From contig NZ_CP186540.1 of NCBI RefSeq assembly GCF_049389645.1, forward strand, positions 868,001 to 932,000: a stretch of DNA of 64,000 nt, in the 5' to 3' direction. The notes beneath the pieces were generated by a model. That model made no database searches. It saw only the letters and a list, made by a program, of their open reading frames with translations, and was not told where the DNA came from. The position numbers were made by a program, and so were the translations under genes. Positions 15,912 to 23,833 of this stretch are shown piece after piece. The stretch comes from Alkalibacterium sp049389645 (GTDB lineage Bacteria; Bacillota; Bacilli; Lactobacillales; Carnobacteriaceae_A). Positions within the stretch are counted from its first letter, which is position 1, and every line of letters begins with the position of its first letter.

Positions 15912-16277
15912 TTATCTGAAATTACCAACTTTTTGTCTTATAAGTATGTAGCCTTTGAAAACAGCACGGATGATCAACATTCCGATAAATATAACAATAC
16001 CTGTAAAGATAATGGCCCCAGTCATTCCAACAGGATTGAACCAGGAAGAATTCGGCGGAGTAATAAAGAGTTGTGCTAACACTGCTGATATAAGTGTAGA
16101 AATGAGAGTTGCTCTAAGAATATGTTTAATCTTGATTTTTGCTGACAATAGACCTGCGAAAAACATGAATAAGATCAATGGTGCAAACAAGTAAATAGCT
16201 TTACTCGGCATATAATAAATTTCGTAGTAGTGAAACAAAAATGGCATGGGAATTAAGAACGACACCCCGTAAGTCAA
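15912..16277 (-). CDS. Four-helix membrane protein of unknown function
   Basis: A 121-residue hydrophobic protein with four predicted membrane segments (around residues 5-22, 28-45, 55-72 and 84-105), ending in a short basic tail. No family was recognised with confidence. The start is unsure: the first usable codon is TTG, 15 bases after AAAGGAG, which is far for a ribosome-binding site, so a rare start (ATT or ATC) between them is possible. It has no close operon partner. The 190 bp downstream to the metQ terminator hold nothing else. Confidence 0.55.
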   Translation of the reverse strand: MTYGVSFLIPMPFLFHYYEIYYMPSKAIYLFAPLILFMFFAGLLSAKIKIKHILRATLISTLISAVLAQLFITPPNSSWFNPVGMTGAIIFTGIVIFIGMLIIRAVFKGYILIRQKVGNFR

Positions 16278-16430
16278 TTTGATAAAAATCCGCTCCTTTA
16301 AAGTTGGATGTAAAATTTTTAGCTATCGCTTTTCATTACTCAAACGATAAAAGATATTCAACACCCTAAGTATACATATATGTATTTGAGATCTCCAGTT
16401 CTTATATAGTCCGTCAAGTCCCGCATATAA

Positions 16431-16472
16431 AAAAGGCCCGAAATGATGTGAAAATATCATTTCGGGCCTTTT
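16431..16472. terminator. Terminator downstream of the NERD gene
   Basis: A 17-bp perfect stem (AAAAGGCCCGAAATGAT and complement) with an eight-base loop and A/T flanks lies just after the stop of the minus-strand NERD gene. Confidence 0.88.
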
Positions 16473-16510
16473 TCTTTAATTTATACGTTTAATCACCGCA
16501 GAAAATTGAA

Positions 16511-17425
16511 TCACTCATAATACGTGCCGCTAGTTGTACCTGAAACCATAAAATCATTCTGAAGAATTTTTCGTATTTTTCTATAATTGACTGAGCTCCC
16601 ACACCATTCATCCACAAAAGATGTTGTCAACTTCTGATTAGGGAACAAAAACTTTAATTCTTTTACACTTTCTGTGACCAGGTCTTCAATTGACATCTGC
16701 TTGTAGCAGGACTTGCAGTAGCAGGAACGTTGCGTCACAATCAAATCAAATGAGCCACAATGAAAACAGGAGACACCTTTAGTAAAGTCTTCCAGATTAT
16801 AAAAAGGCAACTGTTTCTGATAAGGCAAATCATCTTTATGAAAACTGACTAGTTTTCTTGCAAGATAATGATGATCTTTTTTAAGCCCCCTACTCCTGCT
16901 ACTTAATTCTTTGAAATGCTCTTTCAATTGAGTCGGGAAAATAAAAGGATCTTCTATTTTCGCGTTATAAAGTGTAAAAGAGTCATTAATGAAAACAACA
17001 TTGGCTTCTATTTTAAGTCGACTCTCCAACTCTTTCAGCAATTGACGAAGCAACTCTCTTGTTCGGTTAAGTTGAATCAAGGGGTTAGTTATTTCCTGTC
17101 CACTTGTATAATAGAGTTGTCCAGAGTTCATTTGGAAATTCCCTTTATAATTCTTGATTTCATATAGATAAATCGTGTCAGAAGTCACTACTAGCGAATC
17201 AATCTGAAACGTTGTTCCCTTACTTTCTATTAAAAGATCATTTAATACAAGAGCTTCTCCATTCAGATACTGTTTGACGGCAGAGTCAAACAGTTCCTCC
17301 CCAATAAACCCCTTCTCTAAGTTAAGTAGATGTCGTTTATCAGGATCACCCAGTTTTATTCGCTTATCCAAATAGTTTAAACCCAAAAGTAATTTCGACT
17401 TTTCTCTTTCTTTTATCACTTTCAT
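16511..17425 (-). CDS. NERD domain protein with C-terminal zinc ribbon
   Basis: The 304-residue protein starts with a basic helix and then has a NERD (nuclease-related) domain at about residues 35-150, seen in GEELFDSAVKQYL, QIDSLVVTSDTIYLYEIKNYKG (the D and ExK catalytic-like residues) and NPLIQLNRTRELL. The C-terminal part has CFHCG and CYCKSC, a four-cysteine zinc ribbon, and a final helical domain. NERD proteins resemble restriction-type nucleases and are thought to act on DNA; the target is unknown. It stands alone between the 51-bp repeat array and its terminator. No toxin or defence partner is visible. Confidence 0.82.
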   Translation of the reverse strand: MKVIKEREKSKLLLGLNYLDKRIKLGDPDKRHLLNLEKGFIGEELFDSAVKQYLNGEALVLNDLLIESKGTTFQIDSLVVTSDTIYLYEIKNYKGNFQMNSGQLYYTSGQEITNPLIQLNRTRELLRQLLKELESRLKIEANVVFINDSFTLYNAKIEDPFIFPTQLKEHFKELSSRSRGLKKDHHYLARKLVSFHKDDLPYQKQLPFYNLEDFTKGVSCFHCGSFDLIVTQRSCYCKSCYKQMSIEDLVTESVKELKFLFPNQKLTTSFVDEWCGSSVNYRKIRKILQNDFMVSGTTSGTYYE

Positions 17426-17510
17426 CTGATCACCTCACTAATTATATTAACTAATTAGCAAAATAATGACTTTTTTTTCCAAAGTATTTTTAAAAGATTT
17501 TAAAATGAAC

Positions 17511-17532
17511 GATTAGGCTTATAAGCCTAATC
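17511..17532. repeat. 22-bp perfect palindrome
   Basis: GATTAGGCTTATAAGCCTAATC is a perfect inverted repeat between the NERD gene and the 51-bp repeat array. It has no T-run on either side, so it is not a typical terminator; it could be an operator or a boundary of the array. Confidence 0.5.
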
Positions 17533-17572
17533 GGGTCCTTATCAGCACTTTTATGGGGTTTGATGTTGAGTA

Positions 17573-18082
17573 TGCCGAACTTCGCCCTACTTAGCATCAC
17601 TCACTGGGGTTTTCGCCTGAGCTTGCCGAACTTCGCCCTACTTGGCATCACTCGCTGAGGTTTTCGCCTGAGCTTGCCGAACTTCGCCCTACTTAGCATC
17701 ACTCGCTGAGGTTTTCGCCTGAGTATGCCGAACTTCGCCCTACTTAGCATCACTCGCTGGGGTTTTCGCCTGAGTATGCCGAACTTCGCCCTACTTAGCA
17801 TCACTCGCTGGGGTTTTCGCCTGAGCTTGCCGAACTTCGTCCTACTTAGCATCACTCGCTGAGGTTTTCGCCTGAGCTTGCCGAACTTCGCCCTACTTAG
17901 CATCACTCGCTGAGGTTTTCGCCTGAGCTTGCCGAACTTCGCCCTACTTAGCATCACTCGCTGGGGTTTTCGCCTGAGCTTGCCGAACTTCGCCCTACTT
18001 AGCATCACTCACTGGGGTTTTCGCCTGAGCTTGCCGAACTTCGCCCTACTTGGCATCACTCGCTGGGGTTTTCGCCTGAGCT
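17573..18082. repeat. Tandem array of ten 51-bp repeats
   Basis: Ten head-to-tail 51-bp units beginning TGCCGAACTTCGCCCTACTT start at 17573, 17624, 17675 and so on to 18032, and a partial eleventh begins at 18083. A decayed partial unit precedes the first. Units differ at only about five positions (for example A/G in CTTAGCATC, CTGAGG/CTGGGG, one C to T). Because 51 is a multiple of 3, long frames are open on both strands, but the minus frame is closed by stops inside units 1 and 9, so a protein is unlikely. The array lies between NERD and the transporter operon. Confidence 0.95.
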
Positions 18083-18135
18083 TGCCGAACTTTCAGAAAA
18101 GTTTCTTCACTCCTATCACTGTTTCAGTTTTCTAC

Positions 18136-18918
18136 TCAAACTGCCGCTGACATGTCTCTTTTTTCAAACAGGACGAATAAATCTTCCAATGTCAGCTTGG
18201 CTTTTTCTTCCTGATTCAGATCCAATTTGATCTTTCCGTTTTCCATCAGAATCAATCGGTTCCCATAAGTCAAAGCATCTTCCATGCGATGAGTGATCAT
18301 CATGCAGGTCAGTTGTTTTTCTTCTATCATCTGATTCGTTAACGTCATCAACCGTTTAGAGGTTTTCGGATCCAGGGCAGCTGTATGTTCATCTAAAAGC
18401 AACAATTCAGGCTGCGTCAGCGTCGTCATGAGCAGGCTCAGTGATTGTCTCTGTCCACCAGATAAATGTCCCGTAGGTGTGTCCAGGTGGTTCTCCAGAC
18501 CGTTGCCTACTGAACCACATAACTTTTCGAAGTATTCCTTATTCTCCTTCAGTTTTCTCGGGAGAAAATGACGCTTTTGACCCCGTTTCAAAGCCAGCAA
18601 AAGATTCTCCGCTACTGTCATCCGAGGTGCCGTGCCCATTTTCGGGTCCTGAAACACACGTCCGATAAATCCGGCCCTTTTTTCTTCCTGCCAATTCGTT
18701 ATGTTTTTCCCGTTGAGTTTTATCTGCCCACTGGTGACTGAAGCAGAACCGGTGATGCTATTGAACAAAGTTGATTTCCCAGCCCCATTACCTCCGAGTA
18801 CCGTGATGAAGTCTCCTTTATGAATCGTTAAATCCACCTGATCCAAGATGGTGTTATTGGTATCCGATTCATTTTGAATGATTTTCGTTACCTTTTCTAA
18901 CTGGAGTAATTCTTTCAT
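18136..18918 (-). CDS. trpZ: TrpXYZ-type ABC transporter ATP-binding protein
   Basis: The 260-residue ATPase has Walker A GGNGAGKST near residue 42, the signature LSGGQRQSLSL near residue 153, Walker B LLLLDEHTAALD and the switch His ITHRME. In this family Glu-His replaces the usual Glu-Pro after Walker B. It is encoded last in an operon with a BPD_transp_2 permease and a PF04392-type binding protein, overlapping the permease gene by 4 bp. In streptococci this set is TrpXYZ, the tryptophan importer. Tryptophan as the substrate here is inferred from family and from the Trp-containing leader. Confidence 0.82.
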   Translation of the reverse strand: MKELLQLEKVTKIIQNESDTNNTILDQVDLTIHKGDFITVLGGNGAGKSTLFNSITGSASVTSGQIKLNGKNITNWQEEKRAGFIGRVFQDPKMGTAPRMTVAENLLLALKRGQKRHFLPRKLKENKEYFEKLCGSVGNGLENHLDTPTGHLSGGQRQSLSLLMTTLTQPELLLLDEHTAALDPKTSKRLMTLTNQMIEEKQLTCMMITHRMEDALTYGNRLILMENGKIKLDLNQEEKAKLTLEDLFVLFEKRDMSAAV

Positions 18919-19796
18919 AAGCGTTCCTCTTTTCCACTAAACATATCTAATTTCAGACTTTTTCGGAGCTGCGGTGTCATTAAGAATACGGCCAGGATCG
19001 TCGAACTGAAGATTCGGATGTATGTCGTATCAAAGCCTAATCGAATAACGCCTAAAATCAGGAGTTGATATAAGACACTTCCGATAACGATCGTCAGCAA
19101 CCGCTCTCCAAGAGTTACTTCCTTGAACATGACTTCAGCAATAATAAGTGAAGCCAGACCAATAACGATAACACCTGTCCCGCCATTTACATCAGCATAG
19201 CCGTTACTTTGTGCAACCAACGCTCCAGACAAAGCAAAGATGCCATTTGAAAGAACCAGTCCAAGCATTTTCATGTTGTCTGTCTGAATACCGAGAGAGC
19301 GAGCCATCGATTCATTATCTCCAGTCGCAATATACGCTTGACCTACACTCGTGTAAAAGAAGAAAAGGATGCTGCTTATCACAAGAACTAAAACGCTGAT
19401 ACCGACAATGACCACATCAAAATAATTGGGAAGAGCATTGAACGCATCGTAAATTCTGGGTTGATTCAGCAGACTCAAATTAGGCCGCTGCATCACAAAT
19501 AACATAACTGAATGAAGGCCTGACATCACCAGTATCCCGGACAGGATAACCGGGACCTTTCCTTTTGTATAAAGCAAACCGGTCACGAGACCGGCTCCCA
19601 TCCCGGCTATAATGGCCAGTATCGTTGCTAGTATCGGATCGATTCCCGAAACGATAGCGGTGACCGCCACCGCTGATCCGAGTGGGAACGAGCCTTCTAC
19701 AGTTAAATCCGGAAATTTCAAAATACGATAGGTGGTGAAAATACCGATGCCTAAAATGGCCCATAAAAATCCTTGTGCGATTGCGGATATAAGCAT
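18915..19796 (-). CDS. trpY: TrpXYZ-type ABC transporter permease
   Basis: A 293-residue membrane protein with eight or nine hydrophobic segments of the BPD_transp_2 (branched-chain amino acid/sugar-type) family. It carries the EGSFPLGSAVAV and GDNESMARSLGI segments characteristic of the permeases that pair with PF04392 binding proteins. It lies between the binding-protein and ATPase genes, 16 bp after the first and overlapping the second by 4 bp, so all three are one operon. Confidence 0.82.
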   Translation of the reverse strand: MLISAIAQGFLWAILGIGIFTTYRILKFPDLTVEGSFPLGSAVAVTAIVSGIDPILATILAIIAGMGAGLVTGLLYTKGKVPVILSGILVMSGLHSVMLFVMQRPNLSLLNQPRIYDAFNALPNYFDVVIVGISVLVLVISSILFFFYTSVGQAYIATGDNESMARSLGIQTDNMKMLGLVLSNGIFALSGALVAQSNGYADVNGGTGVIVIGLASLIIAEVMFKEVTLGERLLTIVIGSVLYQLLILGVIRLGFDTTYIRIFSSTILAVFLMTPQLRKSLKLDMFSGKEERL

Positions 19797-19812
19797 GTTC
19801 TGATTTCCCTTC

Positions 19813-20841
19813 TTATTCGTTTGTTTCTATCATGATCGCTTCGTCTAAAACGGTTTGCGGTATCTCTATACCTAATAAATCTGCCTGCTGCTGATTGACC
19901 AATTTATCTCCTTCACTTAAAACAAAGACAGGAAACCCACTGGGATTTTTTCCTTGCAACACTTCTGCAGCCATTCGACCTGTTTCAAATCCCGTATCGG
20001 TTTGATTGATGCCCACTGTTGCCAATCCGCCCTGTGCGATCATGGAGTCCACTGTCGGAATAAGCGGGATGTCATAACGGTTTGCTTCGCTTACAACGGT
20101 ATCGAAAGCACTGGCAATCGTGTTATCTGTCGGCAAGTAAATCACATCTACTTCCTGAGCCATTGTTGCGACAGTTTGTTGAATTTCATTGGTGCTTGAT
20201 ACAGTATACGTCACCGGGTTTAATCCCAATTCTTCTATCGCTTTTTCGGCACGTTCGCCTTCTGCTCGAGAATTGTCTTCCCCTGAACTGTAAAGCACGC
20301 CTATTTCCATTGCTTCAGGTAGCATTTCAAGCATCATGGCCAGCTGTGCTTCAACAGGGGCCTGATCTTTTACACCAGTGATGTTTTTACCTGGTGCTTC
20401 TTCGGATGCGACAAGCCCAGCTCCAACTGGATCGCTGACTGCTCCCATGATGATGGGAATGTCATCTGTTGCATTGGCAAACGCTTGGCTGGCCGGCGTT
20501 CCGATCCCGATAAGGAGGTCTGCCCCATCTTCAACCAATGACTGGGCCATGGTATTCATCAAGTTCTGATCGCCTTGACCATTTTGAAAAACGATCTCTG
20601 TGTTTTCTCCATCAACATAACCGTTTTCTGCCAGTCCTTCAATGGCGCCTTCGGTAATAGCATCCAATGCCGGGTGACTCGCCGTTTGTAAAATACCTAC
20701 AACAAAAGTCTCTTGTTCTTCTGACGTTTCAGTACCTTCCTGTGACTCATCATTCCCTGAATCAGCCATAGAAAATGCAAATACCCCCACAAGTAACAAC
20801 ACAATAACTCCTAATGTTAAAAACAATCCTTTTCTTTTCAT
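19813..20841 (-). CDS. trpX: TrpX-type ABC transporter substrate-binding protein
   Basis: The 342-residue exported protein starts with a signal anchor (hydrophobic residues 5-26, no lipobox Cys) and a short acidic linker. The binding domain matches the ABC_sub_bind (PF04392) family: VGILQTASHPALDAITEGA, LIGIGTPASQAFANAT, GAVSDPVGAGLV, GVLYSSGEDNS, LPTDNTIASAF. Streptococcal TrpX shares these blocks. The start follows GAGAGGAATG. It is the first gene of the operon, directly behind a 0.45-kb leader with two tryptophan-containing mini-ORFs, which strongly favours tryptophan as the ligand. Confidence 0.85.
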   Translation of the reverse strand: MKRKGLFLTLGVIVLLLVGVFAFSMADSGNDESQEGTETSEEQETFVVGILQTASHPALDAITEGAIEGLAENGYVDGENTEIVFQNGQGDQNLMNTMAQSLVEDGADLLIGIGTPASQAFANATDDIPIIMGAVSDPVGAGLVASEEAPGKNITGVKDQAPVEAQLAMMLEMLPEAMEIGVLYSSGEDNSRAEGERAEKAIEELGLNPVTYTVSSTNEIQQTVATMAQEVDVIYLPTDNTIASAFDTVVSEANRYDIPLIPTVDSMIAQGGLATVGINQTDTGFETGRMAAEVLQGKNPSGFPVFVLSEGDKLVNQQQADLLGIEIPQTVLDEAIMIETNE

Positions 20842-20875
20842 CTGTAAACATTCCTCTCAAATTTTAGTTTTATTT

Positions 20876-20914
20876 TTATCGTTTTTTATTTAACCATTCC
20901 CAGTCGGATTTCAT
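20876..20914 (-). CDS. Candidate Trp leader peptide 2 (12 residues)
   Basis: A 13-codon frame, MKSDWEWLNKKR plus stop, begins nine bases after AAAGGAG and ends 34 bp before the trpX start codon. Two of twelve residues are tryptophan, codon 5 and codon 7. The short distance to trpX and the lack of a terminator in between suggest control of trpX translation or of leader RNA stability, not classical attenuation. It is too short for family evidence. Confidence 0.55.
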   Translation of the reverse strand: MKSDWEWLNKKR

Positions 20915-21003
20915 AAGCATCCACTCCTTTTATGTAAAATCAATCGTCTAATTCGTCCCTTACTTCGAGCTTCCGAGGTAAGGGATTTAAAAAAAGATAA
21001 AAC

Positions 21004-21056
21004 AAAAAGGCAATCTCCACGAGTATAGAAAAACTCTAGTCGTGGAAATTGCCCTT
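21004..21056 (-). terminator. Terminator/attenuator 2 in the trpXYZ leader
   Basis: Read on the minus strand, AAGGGCAATTTCCACGA pairs with TCGTGGAGATTGCCTT around a loop of about 17 bases, followed by TTTTTGTTTT. It lies upstream of leader peptide 2 and downstream of terminator 1, so trpXYZ transcripts must pass two stops. Confidence 0.75.
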
Positions 21057-21065
21057 AAAAATAGC

Positions 21066-21101
21066 AAAAAGCCACACAGATGGTGTTGTCATCTATGTGG
21101 C
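21066..21101 (-). terminator. Terminator/attenuator 1 in the trpXYZ leader
   Basis: On the minus strand GCCACATAGATG pairs with CATCTGTGTGGC (12 bp with one G-U) and is followed by TTTTTGC. Its 5' arm CATAGAT can alternatively pair with ATCTATG at about 21138 upstream, which would block terminator formation. Confidence 0.75.
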
Positions 21102-21189
21102 GTAAGATCAAATAAAGCATCAAAAATAAGCCGGCATAGATACAAAATTCAGATTGAACTAAACGTTGTATCCATGAAAGAAAAAAATC

Positions 21190-21267
21190 CTAACATTTAT
21201 ACAACGATCTGCGCCAGCTGTGCCAAGCATTATTCAATTGTAATGAATTAACAGATTGTGTATACAT
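21190..21267 (-). CDS. Candidate Trp leader peptide 1 (25 residues)
   Basis: The frame begins at an ATG eight bases after GAAGGAG and lies about 30 bases after the predicted transcription start. It ends in AWHSWRRSLYKC, with tryptophan codons 15 and 18. The CGTTGTAT segment near its 3' end is complementary to ATACAACG about 25 bases downstream, and that segment in turn overlaps one complementary to TTGTATC further on. Mutually exclusive pairings beside Trp codons are the hallmark of ribosome-mediated attenuation. The plus-strand frame over the same bases has no ribosome-binding site. Confidence 0.65.
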   Translation of the reverse strand: MYTQSVNSLQLNNAWHSWRRSLYKC

Positions 21268-21304
21268 GCGAACCTCTCCTTCGTCTATCTCTAATGTATT
21301 TCTC

Positions 21305-21333
21305 ATAATACACGTTCCAAAATCATTCGTCAA
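21305..21333 (-). promoter_or_regulatory. Promoter of the trpXYZ leader and operon
   Basis: TTGACG and TATTAT are separated by 17 bp on the minus strand. Transcription would begin near 21298, about 30 bases before leader peptide 1 and 455 bases before trpX. The -35 overlaps the stop codon of the upstream membrane protein gene. Confidence 0.75.
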
Positions 21334-21683
21334 CAATTATTTTCAAATTCAGGTGAATCTGTCATTATTTTTTTCAAATAGCGATCTAACAACATATTAT
21401 TTGAATAAAAGACGATGATGTAGTAAAAAATACTCAAGTCGGATGACTGAATATACATCAAGTAAGCAGCTAAGGCGATTATATCAATACTACTGCTTAT
21501 AACAATGGCCCATTTCGCTCTATCATCTTTAATTTTATATTTTTTTAATAATTCGGTAACTTTCAAACCTCGGTGCATGGTGATCAAAACATGTGCATAC
21601 TCTTGCTGGTAGGCTTTATAGATAGCCAAGAGTTTTAAGCTTATATATATAACACTGACGACTATAATTGTGTTTTCCAACAT
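21330..21683 (-). CDS. Small membrane protein, paralogue of the next upstream gene
   Basis: A 117-residue protein with an N-terminal membrane helix (residues 4-21), a cytoplasmic segment (KAYQQEYAHVLITMHRGLKV), and two helices near residues 58-76 and 80-98, ending LLDRYLKK. The same plan, size and spacing recur in the protein encoded 260 bp upstream, so they are paralogues. No known family or function was recognised. The start follows AAGGAATGAT. Confidence 0.6.
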   Translation of the reverse strand: MLENTIIVVSVIYISLKLLAIYKAYQQEYAHVLITMHRGLKVTELLKKYKIKDDRAKWAIVISSSIDIIALAAYLMYIQSSDLSIFYYIIVFYSNNMLLDRYLKKIMTDSPEFENNC

Positions 21684-21763
21684 ATATCATTCCTTTTTTA
21701 TGATTTCGTAAATTGACCCTGCCGTTATATTCTTATTGATTCACTTTATGTATCTCCCAGCAC

Positions 21764-21883
21764 TTATTCCTTAATCGTCTGTTTAACAATATAGCGATCC
21801 ATAAATAGTCTGTTAGCTATGACCCAATCAAGCAGACCGATAGCCAGATACAAAAACTCATTAAAGTGACTGTTTAAAGAAGT
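21764..21883 (-). pseudogene. Decayed third copy of the small membrane protein family
   Basis: Between the two intact paralogues a stop-bounded frame of about 39 codons encodes FLYLAIGLLDWVIANRLF followed by MDRYIVKQTIKE. This resembles the C-terminal helix and LLDRYLKK / ARFIKHQLKE endings of the two neighbours. There is no start codon with a ribosome-binding site and the N-terminal two thirds are missing, so it looks like the remnant of a third tandem copy. Confidence 0.5.
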
Positions 21884-21943
21884 AGACCAATTAAATCAGC
21901 TTATATAATAGCTCTTTTTACTTTTCCAATACGAATATCTTCA

Positions 21944-22300
21944 TTACTGAGAATACTCCTTAAGTTGATGTTTGATAAATCTGGCAGCTATAAATTTGTT
22001 TAACGCCATGAAAATATATAGCACCAACATATAAACCAGTGTAATCTCAGATAAGAACATAAAATATGACAAGGCAAATAATATATCCAAACTGCCCGAA
22101 AACAGAAGAATTCTATCGATTTTCTCTTTATTCGGCATTTTTTCGCCCACATAGTCAGCTACTTTAGAACTGGTCAATAATGTTACCGACAAAGAACCGT
22201 ACTCAGCTTTCATGACATTGTATAGGCCGAACGCTCTGGCGATGATAATTAAACTCAGAAAACTTCCTATCACTATTCCCACTATAATCACTCCCTCCAT
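21944..22300 (-). CDS. Small membrane protein, paralogue of the downstream gene
   Basis: A 118-residue protein with a first membrane helix (GVIIVGIVIGSFLSLIIIA), a soluble linker (GLYNVMKAEYGSLSVTLLTS), and two helices (about 66-84 and 86-104) with a basic amphipathic end AARFIKHQLKEYSQ. Topology, length and several positions match the second small membrane protein downstream. The function is unknown. The pair plus the remnant between them indicate local tandem duplication. Confidence 0.6.
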   Translation of the reverse strand: MEGVIIVGIVIGSFLSLIIIARAFGLYNVMKAEYGSLSVTLLTSSKVADYVGEKMPNKEKIDRILLFSGSLDILFALSYFMFLSEITLVYMLVLYIFMALNKFIAARFIKHQLKEYSQ

Positions 22301-22415
22301 ATCATCTTTACATTAACCTTAGATAAAAGGTGTAGTCCTGTCAATAATTAACTTAACATCACACTGTAAATCCATGTTAAAATAAGGAGTAACAGACTAA
22401 AAGAGGTGCAAAGAA

Positions 22416-23552
22416 ATGAAACAAAAGAAAGTAGCTATTATAGGAGCTGGAGTGGTTGGGGCATCCGCCGCTTACTTGCTCAGTAAAGAAGCAGATATCG
22501 ACCTTACTATTTATGATGAAGGTATCGGACAGGGAACATCTGCTGCTGCGGGCATCATCAGTCCTTGGCTATCTAAACGACGTAATAAAAAGTGGTACAA
22601 TATGGTGAAAGAAGGCGCAGCTTTCTACCCTGATTTTCTGTCTGAGGTAATGAACGGCGAGCCCATTCCCCCTCACGTCTATAAACGAGTAGGCACATTA
22701 CTGTTTAAACAGAAGGATGCACAACTGGAAGAACTATTGGCTATTGGAAAAAAAAGACGGGAACAGGCTCCTGAGATCGGTAAGCTGGCTATTTTACCGC
22801 CGAATAAAATCAAAGCAATGATCCCGATATACACAAAAAACAAATCTGCACTTTATGCCTCTGGTGGCGCACGAGTTGATGGTGAGAAGTTAGTGGAAAC
22901 TCTACTCGAAAAAGCAATCAAAAATGGAGCAACACTCAAACGTGAACGCGTGAAAATCGAACGCCAAAACGCTGCTTATTCTATCATTTCTAACGATAAA
23001 GCTGAATCAGTGGATGCGGTTGTTTTAGCGGTGGCTGCCTGGTTACCGGACTTACTTGAACCCTTAGGCTACAGCGTAGATATCCGTCCTCAAAAAGGCC
23101 AGCTGGTTGAAGTGACGTTTGATGGGTATGACACTGAAAACTGGCCGGTCGTGATGCCGGAAGGTGAGAAAGATATCACACCGTTTGAAGATGGAAAAGT
23201 CATCATTGGTGCAACCCATGAAAACGATATGGGCTTTGATCTGACGATTGAAGAATCCGCATTAACATCTATGATAAAAGAAGCGGCAGAGAACTTTTCT
23301 CATTATTTCAGTACATCTTCCATCGCCTCTTACCGTTCGGGGACGCGTGCCTATACCTCTGATTTCTCACCATTCATGGGTGAGGTACCTGAATCGCCGA
23401 ACTTGTTCGCAGCGAGTGGTCTGGGTTCTACAGGTCTTACGGCTGGCCCGATCGTCGGTAAATGCCTGGCGCAACTTGTTTTAAATAAAACAACACCTTT
23501 ACCCCTTGAAGACTACCCTATCCATCATTATGTGACTAAAAAAAACGAATAA
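22416..23552 (+). CDS. FAD-dependent oxidoreductase, DAO/DadA-like
   Basis: The 378-residue flavoprotein has the N-terminal FAD Rossmann motif VAIIGAGVVGASAAYLL with the acidic residue 20 positions on, GTSAAAGIISPW after it, and the C-terminal GLGSTGLTAGPIVGK that closes the FAD site. This is the D-amino acid oxidase superfamily (D-amino acid dehydrogenase, glycine oxidase and relatives). Which amine is oxidised cannot be read from sequence. No partner subunit is encoded nearby. The start follows AAAGAGGTGC, and a small membrane protein gene lies 58 bp downstream. Confidence 0.88.
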   Translation: MKQKKVAIIGAGVVGASAAYLLSKEADIDLTIYDEGIGQGTSAAAGIISPWLSKRRNKKWYNMVKEGAAFYPDFLSEVMNGEPIPPHVYKRVGTLLFKQKDAQLEELLAIGKKRREQAPEIGKLAILPPNKIKAMIPIYTKNKSALYASGGARVDGEKLVETLLEKAIKNGATLKRERVKIERQNAAYSIISNDKAESVDAVVLAVAAWLPDLLEPLGYSVDIRPQKGQLVEVTFDGYDTENWPVVMPEGEKDITPFEDGKVIIGATHENDMGFDLTIEESALTSMIKEAAENFSHYFSTSSIASYRSGTRAYTSDFSPFMGEVPESPNLFAASGLGSTGLTAGPIVGKCLAQLVLNKTTPLPLEDYPIHHYVTKKNE

Positions 23553-23610
23553 TTGTCTGACGTCACTATGTAAGGTATAATTTAAAAAATAGCAAAAAGA
23601 GGAGAACGAT

Positions 23611-23811
23611 ATGTTAGAATCAAGCAAAGTTGGTAAACTGATTGGCTGGACTGCGATGGCATTAGCACTCATCGGATTTTTCCTATGGCAACTCCCACTG
23701 GGCATCATCGCTATCGTGTTAGGTCTAGTTGGCTTGGCTACGCCCGAAAAAGGATTGAACTGGACTGCCATTGCTTTCGGCGCCATTGCCATGATTATAG
23801 GCATCATATAA
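23611..23811 (+). CDS. Small hydrophobic membrane protein, unknown function
   Basis: A 66-residue protein preceded by AAAGAGGAGAAC. It has two long membrane segments (residues 10-42 with an inner glycine-rich part, and 49-66) and almost no soluble portion. The IIAIVLGLVGLATPEKGLNW pattern is seen in short DUF4190-like membrane proteins, but no firm family can be assigned. It may be cotranscribed with the FAD oxidoreductase. Confidence 0.6.
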   Translation: MLESSKVGKLIGWTAMALALIGFFLWQLPLGIIAIVLGLVGLATPEKGLNWTAIAFGAIAMIIGII

Positions 23812-23833
23812 TTTTAATAAACTAAAAAAAGAG

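Noticed and set aside
17601..18008. Minus-strand 135-codon frame of basic 17-residue repeats in the 51-bp array
   Set aside because: It exists only because the repeat length is divisible by three; repeat units 1 and 9 carry stops in the same frame and there is no ribosome-binding site. Read as a non-coding repeat.
21042..21251. Plus-strand 69-codon frame with two CxxC pairs, resembling a small zinc-ribbon protein
   Set aside because: It starts at a GTG inside a terminator hairpin with no ribosome-binding site, and it runs antisense through the second terminator and the Trp leader frame, both of which fit the operon on the other strand better.
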